A stretch of 64,000 nucleotides of DNA from Diphasiastrum complanatum (Eukaryota > Streptophyta > Lycopodiopsida > Lycopodiales > Lycopodiaceae), in assembly GCA_029204225.1 (NCBI GenBank), contig CM055096.1:62724957-62788956 (forward strand), given 5' to 3'. Below, piece by piece: positions 56,292 through 64,000 of this stretch. Under the pieces are notes generated by a model. It searched no databases. It saw nothing but the letters and a program-made list of their open reading frames with translations, and was not told where the DNA came from. A program made the position numbers and the translations under genes. Every line of letters begins with the position of its first letter. Positions within the stretch are counted from its first letter, which is position 1.

Positions 56292-56777
56292 TGTTGGAGA
56301 TGGTGAACTCAACCAACCTTTTCCGACACATTCCCTGAACAGCCGATAGTTCGGCGCACCATCGACACCGACATCTGAAGATCCAATAGTTTGGACATCT
56401 TCCGAACTGTCGAATGCCTACATGAGCTGAGACCCAACTATAGACGAGCAAACTGTCGAGCAATTCGGATCTTAGCTTGGCGGTTGTGAGACATGAAATT
56501 GTCACGCTCAGTCATAAGGTACGTTACAAGAGGAGACACGTAGTTAACTGATAGTTTAGCGTAATTCTTTGTTGTAATGATTAGTTAAACTATCTTTTAA
56601 TCCCATTTGGCAGAAAATAAGTATAGAGCAGAAATCAAATGAAAAATAGAGCGAAGAAGAGAACGTTGTTAGAGAACAACAAAAGAATTGTAAGAGGAGC
56701 GTCAGGCCGCCGTTTGCGTTGCACTGCCGACTCACTCGAATACAAGAAAATACAAAAGATGTTCTGTTCTTCCAACA
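56292..56777 (+). repeat. Copia 3' LTR (486 bp)
   Basis: Starts TGTTGGAGATGGTGAACTC right after a purine tract (AAAAGGGAG) and ends CTTCCAACA, giving TGTTGG...CCAACA termini. Confidence 0.8.
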
Positions 56778-57408
56778 ATGTTTCTGCGTTGCATCCATCC
56801 TGTTTGATTGATTGATTATTGTGAAAAATCGTCAACTAGTTTGGTTTTTTTTATTTGGCAATTTTGGAGGCCAAAATGAAATTTCAAGTTAGAGATAGTT
56901 TGATATTTGTCAATAAAGGCCTAAATAGTGTACAATAGACCTTGAAACATGAAAAACACATTTACGAAGTGGTTCGAGTTTGGACCCATTTTAATTGGCT
57001 AAATTTGATACATTGCATCTAGACTAAAATTTCTCGGTTATTGGTGACTTACCAAGAAATTACCATTTAGGACAAGTTTAGGACAATTGGCCAAATGGCA
57101 TTTTGGTAACTATAAATAGCAGTTCTGCGTGGAGAACATATCATTGTATTCTCATTTTGTATGGAGATGAGTTTCTATGTCCATCTCATTGGTTTATCTC
57201 TTGATATCTTGATTTTCTATCTGTAGAATGTTGATTTTATGGTTGAATTAGGGTTTTACACGTGAAGGATAGCTTGCTGTTGTTGTTGTATGGACAGGGA
57301 CAGTACTATACTATATTTTCATGTTGATGATCAGATCTTAGTGATTTATGCAATTCCAGATTGTTTGATAGTTAGATCTTGGTGCCTTGGCTCTTGTGTT
57401 TTCCTTCA
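56778..57408 (+). repeat. Spacer and LTR of the next copia element (left border uncertain)
   Basis: The LTR end is fixed at TTTTCCTTCA (57,408) by the adjacent primer site. Its start is not identified and may be near 56,820 (TGTGAAAAATCG). No second copy is in the window. Confidence 0.5.
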
Positions 57409-57420
57409 TGGTATCAGAGC
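57409..57420 (+). promoter_or_regulatory. Primer binding site (tRNA-iMet)
   Basis: TGGTATCAGAGC, followed by a leader with GGCGCC words and an ATCAGCA hairpin (57,490-57,514), as in the 28.3-kb element. Confidence 0.9.
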
Positions 57421-58110
57421 AACCGGATCTGCAGCAAGCTTGTATGTTGGCGCCCTGCCAAAAGAGGAGCTACTCTACTTTGTGATCTGAAAATTCAGCA
57501 TCTTGCTGATTTTTCCAAGTGGAGTTTGGATCAGCTTTTTTGTCTCTTTTCAGGTTGAAGGAGGGTGCCCATCATGGATCTTGGAGGAGCAATTTTTGGC
57601 ACCCAAAAATCAGCATCTCAAATCTAATTTTTTTGCAGCCAGTTTTCAGCAAGTCTTGTCTTGAGGAGGGCGCCAAAAAATCTGCTTCTAATTTGGGTTT
57701 TGGAACCTTCTTACTTTGTTGATTTGTCAGGTTTGCAGTTTTGGAGGAGGGCACCCAAAATTCAGCAAACCCTATTTTGGGTTAGGAAAAATTTGTGGCT
57801 GGAAAATTGCAGATTTTCAGTAGGGCGCTTTCAATAGCCCTATTGAAGTGTGTGTTGATCACACTATTTGGCTTCCTAATTGGGTTTTGGTGTAGGCTTC
57901 AATCGAAGCTAACCTAATTTTCAAGAAGCTGGTTTTTGTGTGCAGAAAAACAGCCATCTATCCATTATTTTTTGGGCACTTTGGTTGCAGATTGGAAGAC
58001 ATCTTGTGCTGTTATTTTCGGCTCATTGTTTGCTACAAATTTTTGAGTAGATTTGGCTTTGGAAAGGCTCTCTTTCCTATCTATTACAAGCTGAAATTCT
58101 GTTGGAGGTA

Positions 58111-58760
58111 ATGGCTAAAGAATTGGAAGCTATCGGTTCTTTGTTTAGTGATAGAGATCCTACGCAATGATCGAGGAGGGGAATACATCAAGAGTACGTT
58201 CGGTGCATTTCTTCGAGAGAAGGGAATTCTACATCAAATGACAATTCCTTATACGCCTCAACTAAATGTTGCCGAGCGAAAGAATCACACACTTTTGGAG
58301 AGGGCTTGTTGCATGCTCAAAGCAAAGGGGCTGCATACATAAGCAATCGTAGTCCTACTAAAGCATTGAAAGTATGAACTCCTTATGAAGTTTGTTATGG
58401 GAAGAAGCCCACAATCTCTCACTTTCGCGTTTTTGGTTGTACGGCTTATGCTTTTATTCCGGATAAACTGCGTACAAAGCTTGAAGATAAAGGAGTTAAA
58501 TGCATTTTCGTTGGCTATAGTAGTGAAAGCAAAGGCTATAGGCTGTTCAATTTGAGCACTAACAAGATTATTGCTAGTTGTGATGTGCATTTGGATGAAA
58601 AGAATTCATTAGATGTGGCCCCAACTCATATCTTGAAGGGGGACAGCCCATATAGTGTGAATGTTGAAGTTTTTCCAGATTTGGTACCATCTTCTATTTC
58701 TGGAGATGGGGCAGCAATCAACCAGTTTCGAACTACCCAACACCTCATCAAGTTTAGAGC
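58111..58760 (+). pseudogene. Copia gag start fused to integrase, then integrase C-terminus
   Basis: The frame starts MAKELEAIGSLFS, like the gag start at 29,478, and within about 20 codons (after a stop/frame change) reads EILRNDRGGEYIKSTFGAFL (second catalytic Asp region) and LNVAERKNHTLLERA (Glu). The integrase C-terminus follows in another frame: TPYEVCYGKKPTISHFRVFG, GVKCIFVGYSSESKGYRLFN. Protease, zinc finger and the first Asp are deleted. Confidence 0.8.
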
Positions 58761-59280
58761 CTAATGTTCATCAAGAACCGCCCATTGTTGCTCACAATCA
58801 GCCTGCAGGAAGGACCAGTTTTGGAAGACCTTGGACAGCCAAGAGTAGTGTCAGAAGATCTTGGACAACAATGAGCAATTTCGGAAAATCTTGGACAACA
58901 AATTGCAAAAAGAGACATGGCTATAGGACAGCCCAAAACAGTCCCACAGTGGCTGTTGGCGACTTTACGGATTAGCAAAGTAAGTTCGTTTTATCATGGA
59001 AAGACACGTGCCTCTACAAAATCAGTGGACTATGCTGATTTTTCAGATTTTGCTCTTACATCTCATGGAGATGTTGCAGAAGAACCTGATTTTTATGAGC
59101 AGGCCAAGGGAGAAAAATGTTGGGAGGATGCGATGCAAGATGAGTATGACTCACTCATGAAGAACTAGATTTGGGTTCTTGTTGATCTTCCTCATGGGAA
59201 GAAGGAAATTGGTTCTAAATGGGTATACAAAATCAAGTACAAGGCAGATGGTACCGTTGAAAGGTACAAGGCAAGGCTTG
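58761..59280 (+). pseudogene. Copia linker and RT start
   Basis: A linker with short repeats of the DNA word GGA(A/C)(G/A)A(C/T)CTTGGACA, an AAAATCAG...CTGATTTT hairpin (59,018-59,042), then CWEDAMQDEYDSLMKN and (after a TAG) GSKWVYKIKYKADGTVERYK, where RT stops. Confidence 0.8.
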
Positions 59281-59616
59281 CATATCTATCTCTCTATTTG
59301 TAAGCTTGACCACCAGCTTGTGAGGGTACAAAGCAAGAGCTTAACCACCTGCTCTGCTGAGGAGACTAGCTACGAGCTGACTGAAAGTAGTGGAGTAATG
59401 GTAGTAGAAAGAAAGAAAGCTTTATTAATGTCTTTTCCATGCCAAAAGGCATATAAGACAAAAGTAGTACATGTCAAGTATGTGGTAACTAGGAGAGCGT
59501 CTAAAGCATCTCCAATGCTGTAATAAAGAAAAAACATCTGGTACAGGCTAAGATAAATACATAAATGAAAAAGCCTGTGCATGAAAATCATATGTATCCA
59601 TGTCAAGAAGTCAGGG

Positions 59617-60825
59617 CTATGCTGATGCTGTAGAAGGATGTAATGCGAGTTGTAACATCAGTAAGTGCTGGAACATGCTGGCGTCGTCGATGAGTATGAG
59701 CATATGTAGTGCGTCGCAATCGCTGTCAGTCATGTCCACATCAGAACGTGATCTCCTGCGTGAGAAGAAGGATGTAATCTGGGACTGGGTGACTGGGTAA
59801 GTATGCTGAACTGCCTGACATAGGTCCTGTCGTAAGAGGGACATCTCACGTAGCATAAGTGCCACACAACGGGGGTCCTCGTATGAGATAAGGGACCGCT
59901 GTGTAACATGTGTCTGACGAAAAAGGCAATGATATCGCCCTCTGATCTCATAGTAAACTGGACATGTGAAAAGGAATTGCTCCTCTGACTTGACCATAGC
60001 TAATGAGCACAACTGGCAAATCCGCTCCTCTCGCGGGGTGCACTGGAAGCGTCCAGTCTCAATAGCCAACTGATGTGAAGATACTCGAAACTGGCCCAAC
60101 AGAAACCGAAGCCCGTGAGGCAGTCCTGAGTTGAGGTAGTGTGGCAAAACTGGAAGTCCTGCTGTGTCTAGCTCTAGAAAGTGTGTCCTGTAATAGCCGG
60201 GTTTGACCCCGAGCTGCCCCTGCCATGCCCGTCTCAGATATAATCTATAAAGAAAGCGTCTGATGTACTCATGGGTGCCTGATGGAAGGTCTGTGATAGA
60301 TATGCCAAGTGTGTCCAATAGCTGGGAGGCCTGAGAGAACCATGATAGTCGATGTCCCTGGTCATAAAGGTGTCGTGATGAAGCGAGTGCCATCTGTATG
60401 TATCTCTGCTCGTCTGTGGATAACAACATGACACACTGGATATATAGGATAAGCTGGAAGATGGCGGATAGCTGTATGGGTGGAACCGCAAACTCTGTCA
60501 GTATAATCTGGTGTGGGACGGATGGCTTAGCCCGTATCATCCGGGATAACATGAGAACCTGCAGTCGTGAAATATGGGCCCAATCCGATGATGTAAGACC
60601 CGTACACCATACTTCTGCTGCATATAGGGTTGTGGGTGTAACGAGAGTGTCAAAAAGCTGGCAATTACTCGGGGCATCCCGAATAAACCGTCTGAAACAG
60701 AAACGCTCTAACTGGACAAGTGACGCGTGGCCCTTCCCAAGTCTGACGGAAGCTGCCTGTCGCATACCAAAGATAGGGCCTGTAAAGAGTACGCCAAGGT
60801 AAGTGTAGGAAGATACAACCTCCAA
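59617..60825 (-). pseudogene. LINE ORF2 C-terminal domain
   Basis: Same frame as RT, separated by a single stop. It opens VVSSYTYLGVLFTG (the typical post-RT YLG motif), then RFIRDAPSNCQLFDTLVTPT, PHQIILTEFAVPPIQLSAIF and QFRVSSHQLAIETGRF. The terminal knuckle CQLCSLAMVKSEEQFLFTC has Gln where the related copy at 34.6 kb has His, so metal binding is probably lost. It ends with a basic SFFSRRRSRSD and a tail. Confidence 0.85.
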
Positions 60826-60828
60826 GGG

Positions 60829-61731
60829 CTACCTGTTGAAGATGAGTTCCTGGCGTGTCATAAAAGCTCTCGATGTGTTGAAAACCATAACTTTGGTTTT
60901 CAATATGTTAACCCCTAGTCCCCATCTACTGCAGAAAGCATGAAGGCTGTCTCGCTGTCGCTGTAATCCCTCTTTGGTAGAAGATAGGAGAACCACGTCA
61001 TTTGAATATAAAAGTATAGCAATCAAGATACTCCCCAGTCTGCAACCTGTGCCACCACATCCCTCAATGACTCTCTCAAGCTCATCGATATATAGCCCAA
61101 ACAGGGTTGGAGATAGAGAACAACCCTGTTTAACACCAATAGTGCTCCAGATATGATCTGAGATGCCGATGTCACTCTGAAAACAACCAAGGACTCTCTC
61201 ATATAGTGCTATCACTGCCAAGATCGTGTCAGTAGAAAAGCCGAGATCATGAAGCCGTTGGATGAGGAGGGAACGTGGAACAGAGTCGAAGGCTTTCCTG
61301 AAGTCAACAAAACAACAATAGACCCGCTCTTTCCTGTGTCTAGCTTCCTCAATAATGGCCCGAAGAGTGAAGATATGATTTGTAGTGGAGTAGTGTGCTC
61401 TGAAACCCGCCTGGCCCAATGCATGTAATCGCCTGGACTCTGCCTCAGAACTGACTGCTGACTGGAGGATGGTGCCGTATAACTTAGCAATGATGTGCCC
61501 AACCATAATGGTGCGATAGTTACCAGGGTCCATGGGGTCACCAGTTTTGTGAATGGGATGGATGATGTTGGTACACCAGGAGGAAGGGAAGCCGGAGACA
61601 ACTGCTCGATTGAGCAAGGTGGCTAGGGTAGGTGATAATGTGTCTGCAGCATGGATTAGAAGCTCGGATTCGAGGTCATCAATATCTCGGGTGCGACGGG
61701 TTTTTAGTCTCTTAATGGCCGTCAAGACCAT
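60829..61731 (-). pseudogene. LINE reverse transcriptase
   Basis: Blocks in order: VVSGFPSSWCTNIIHPIHK, DPGNYRTIMVGHIIAKLYG, QAGFRAHYSTTNHIFTLRAI, YCCFVDFRKAFDSVPRSLL (motif A Asp), GVKQGCSLSPTLFGLYIDEL (motif B), ILLYSNDVVLLSS (motif C) and WGLGVNILKTKVMVFN. Motif C should be YADD; here it is YSND, so the first catalytic Asp is Asn and the enzyme should be inactive. Otherwise the domain is full length. Confidence 0.9.
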
Positions 61732-62888
61732 GTCGGAGGTGAAGAACGCGAAGGTAGTCGGCCGAGGAGAGATGGAGATGGGTGTGTCTGTGGGTACAGT
61801 ATATAGGGTAGTGGCGTATGTAGTCCAAGTATGAAGGTCAGTGGGGAGGGAGGTGGGGTACGGGGAATGAATTCCCTCCAGAAGGCGCCAGTGGAGGAAC
61901 TACAAAGGGAATCGACTAGGCTTTTCCCTTTTTGGGTTTCATACACTTGTTTCTTCCGGCGGAGGGTGTGATGGAGAGATCGACGAGCTGCATGGAGAAA
62001 ATGTGTGTTATGAAGTCTAGCTTGGGTGACTTGGAGATGAAGGAAACGACATTCAGCGTCAAAGCAGGGAGGTCGGATGGCGTGTGACGAAGTGGGTGGG
62101 CGTCGATGTGGCTTGGAGGAAAAGGAAGATGATGCAGCATTATGGAGTGAAGTGGTAAGGAAGGTAGCTTGTGTTTCTAACGGTGTGTGGTGTGGGAAAC
62201 GACGAAGAAATGAGTTGACGGCCTTCTGGTATGTTTGGATGTGGGAATGATCAAAAGTGTACTTGGGTGCGCGGGAGATGAGTGGAGTAATGGGTGGTTG
62301 GAGGGTCGGGATGGAGCCCATACTGAAAGATAGAAAGGAGTGATCGGATAGGGTGGTGTGAAGAATTTGGAAATCGGACAGGAGTGGGATAAAAACTGGT
62401 GACCCCATGAGATAGTCGACGACACTGTGACCTCCACTGTGTGGGTGGCAAGTGAATCTGCCAGAATGTGGCCAACAAGCTAAGCCATTATAAATGGCCA
62501 ACTTGTGAGCTTCACCCATCTGTAAAAGGTACTCTCCATAGCTCGTGATAGGGCCCATCTCGTCCTCTGAGGTCCTAGTGATACCAATGTCCTCGCAATC
62601 AATAGCTCGTGGACGTAAGATGTCATCCGTGTCATGAAAATCCACCTGTCTGGTAACAGTCCTGGCATTAAAGTCGCCAGTGAGAAGGACATAACCCCGA
62701 TCTGTGAATCTGACAATGTCTGCTGAAAGATCAGCATAGGGAGAGCCTACAAATGTGGGTAGTCCTCGCTCTGGGCTCTCGTGTGTCTCCATAAAGAAGA
62801 GTATATCTCTATTTGTGATAAAGTCGGTAAGATCTCCAGCTGTGGATGGTGAGTGTATGCCGTTGCAGTTCCATACTCCAAGCTGCAA
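61722..62888 (-). pseudogene. LINE endonuclease (APE-type) and linker
   Basis: The frame starts MQLGVWNCNGIHSPSTAGDL with the catalytic Asn, METHES (Glu), VLLTGDFNART, HSGGHSVVDYLMG and TTLSDHSFLSFSM (Asp-His). These residues nick target DNA in this family. Between FVGSPY and ADLSADIVRFTDRG a block of perhaps 80-100 residues normally present in APE endonucleases is missing, so the fold is probably broken. The rest is a basic linker to RT. The start is the first Met before WNCNG; the true start may lie upstream. Confidence 0.85.
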
Positions 62889-62890
62889 GT

Positions 62891-63740
62891 GGTGTGGAGG
62901 GGGTCCCGGGATGCTCCCAAGCCCGGGGACCCCAATTTCCTATAGGCTGTTTCCAGATAAACAGAGTCTTCTTTTTTGTCTTGGTAAGTCGTGACTGCTC
63001 CTTGGAATTTAAAAGTTAAATGAATCATGAAATCACACCTTTGAAATGGAAAACTAGAAAATGTAGATAAGCATGTTTCACTGCCTAAGTTTTGGACATC
63101 CTAAAGTAGAGATTGACAAATGGTCTATAGGATCAATATGTACAAGCCTTGTAGTGCTTTACAAATTCTACGGAGACAACAACTCTATGATCATTGATTT
63201 ACAATTTACAACATGGTCCTCAATACTAGTGTGTGCACCTCATTGAACATTCAAAAATTAAAATTCACAAACATCAGGTAACAAGTTCCAATGTGTGCAC
63301 TTCATTGAACAGTCAAAAAATTTGCAAACATCAAGTAACAAGTTCCAACTTCCAACATTCATGTATGATGAATCATGTGTGATAATTCATAAACGACAAC
63401 ATTTACTCTTTAACGATAGACAAAAATGCTATTATAATAGCAATAGTCAACTACACAATGCTATATGTAACACACACAATGCACAATGCGCATCAACAAT
63501 TGAGCAATGAAAGATCAAATGTGATATAAACAATCATAATGCATGTGATGTCATGACCCATGACTCATAACTCATGCTCAATGGCAAGGGCTCACTCTTC
63601 ATTGGCGAAAGTAGTAATTACAAAGTGTATAGCTTATTGCTCAGTGAAGTATCATGTATCGTGTTATTGAGTACCCTAGCATCTAGTATCTACAATCTAG
63701 AGACTAATATCTACTATCTTCACTCAATAATAACTATCGT
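62891..63740. repeat. Unassigned; about 60-bp tandem repeat at 63,229-63,350
   Basis: GTGTGCAC(C/T)TCATTGAACA...CAA(A)CATCA(A/G)GTAACAAGTTCCAA occurs twice in tandem. The rest is AT-rich and without signal. Confidence 0.5.
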
Positions 63741-63744
63741 AGCC

Positions 63745-63960
63745 TCCTAACTTTGCTTGTAGGTAGTTTCCTCTGCAACATCCTCGTCATTATAGCTGCA
63801 ATCAACCTCTGCCTCATCATTTAAATTTTCATCCTAATCAACACACTCCTCTGACTTAGAGGTCTATGTAGTTGACGAGTCCAAAGACTCCTCATCCTCA
63901 ACAACACGGAGCTTGAGGCCCCATCATGTCTCGGCGTCCTCGAGTGTAATGTTGCAGCTC
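63745..63960 (-). other. Possible acidic C-terminal coding fragment
   Basis: One minus frame reads LEDAETWWGLKLRVVEDEES, then acidic stretches (DENLNDEAEVDCSYNDEDV), with stops in between. Acidic tails like this end plant hAT transposases such as the one at 35.5 kb, and the gene would continue beyond the right edge. Weak. Confidence 0.25.
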
Positions 63961-64000
63961 TAGTTGTAACCCCCTACACACAAGAATTGCCAACGATTAC

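Larger units (their letters stand above)
57409..59280 (+). mobile_element. Copia element, internally deleted, broken at right
   Basis: Primer site, structured leader (57,421-58,110), gag start at 58,111 fused to integrase, linker, and the first RT block, ending abruptly at about 59,280 before the LINE region. The family is the apparent parent of the 27.9-31.2 kb non-autonomous element. Confidence 0.8.
59400..62890 (-). mobile_element. Near-complete LINE (non-LTR retrotransposon)
   Basis: Endonuclease, RT and a C-terminal knuckle domain run consecutively on the minus strand over 3.3 kb. The 3' UTR (59,616-59,400) ends with ATTAATAAAGCTTTCTTTC. Visible lesions are one frameshift between endonuclease and RT (about 61,725), one TAG at 60,829-60,831, a deletion in the endonuclease, and loss of the RT catalytic motif. 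A first ORF is not evident upstream of 62,888. Confidence 0.9.

Noticed and set aside
59275-59400. tRNA-like or SINE sequence on the minus strand (GGTGGTTAAGCTCTTGC)
   Set aside because: A-box-like words are present but the B-box is poor and no cloverleaf could be drawn; left as LINE/copia junction DNA.
61553-61834. Plus-strand frames across the LINE
   Set aside because: Shadows of the LINE ORF2 on the minus strand. The same applies to 60,398-60,802 and 62,755-62,994.

Overview
The window looks like nuclear DNA of a land plant with a large, repeat-rich genome. The clues are Ty1/copia and Ty3/gypsy elements with tRNA-iMet-type primer sites (TGGTATCAGAGC), a chromodomain-type gypsy, a Helitron, an intron-containing hAT transposase, a plant-type DHHC palmitoyltransferase exon fragment, LINEs, and long (GA)n/(GT)n/(TC)n runs. 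There are no operons, rRNA or tRNA genes. A fern or other non-seed vascular plant is my best guess, from the very low gene density and one odd reverse transcriptase. That is inference, not proof.

Layout. 1-1.45 kb: decayed Helitron replicase N-terminus (minus). 2.45-2.66 kb: broken first exon of a protein S-acyltransferase. 3.1-5.3 kb: TTCGAG/CTCAAAA minisatellite and compound microsatellites. 5.3-8.5 kb: deleted chromodomain gypsy joined to an inverted copia fragment. 9.5-12.2 kb: copia element with LTRs. 12.2-13.5 kb: second copia remnant. 13.5-14.6 kb: divergent, non-LTR, non-LINE reverse transcriptase with a YIDD motif. 14.7-16.2 kb: tandem duplication. 16.7-20.2 kb: LTR-bounded copia (minus). 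20.6-21.7 kb: solo-like LTR, then copia RT (plus). 23-27 kb: simple repeats and unassigned DNA. 27.5-31.6 kb: gypsy integrase split by a 3.3-kb LTR element with a 5-bp target duplication. 31.6-35.4 kb: gypsy deletion derivative, LINE tails and a truncated LINE. 35.5-39.1 kb: multi-exon hAT transposase. 40.6-42.3 kb: long open exon with about seven IQ motifs (best host-gene candidate). 44-46.5 kb: copia gag/protease with a 1.17-kb LTR. 47.5-48.8 kb: codon-phased minisatellite and 64-bp tandem repeat. 48.9-49.3 kb: possible first exon of an unknown gene. 49.6-59.3 kb: mosaic of gypsy and copia fragments, including a nearly intact copia RT-RNase H. 59.4-62.9 kb: near-complete LINE (minus).

Almost nothing here cooperates as a pathway. 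The window is a record of nested transposition and decay. Repeated themes are internal deletions that join a gag start to integrase, lost catalytic residues, and related families recurring in opposite orientations. The two regions most likely to matter to the host are the IQ-motif exon and the 48.9-kb exon. The most unusual sequence is the 13.5-14.6 kb reverse transcriptase. A recurrent AAAATCAG...CTGATTTT hairpin in one copia lineage is also not explained by coding. Boundaries and translations outside the long open frames were read by eye and may be off by a few bases.
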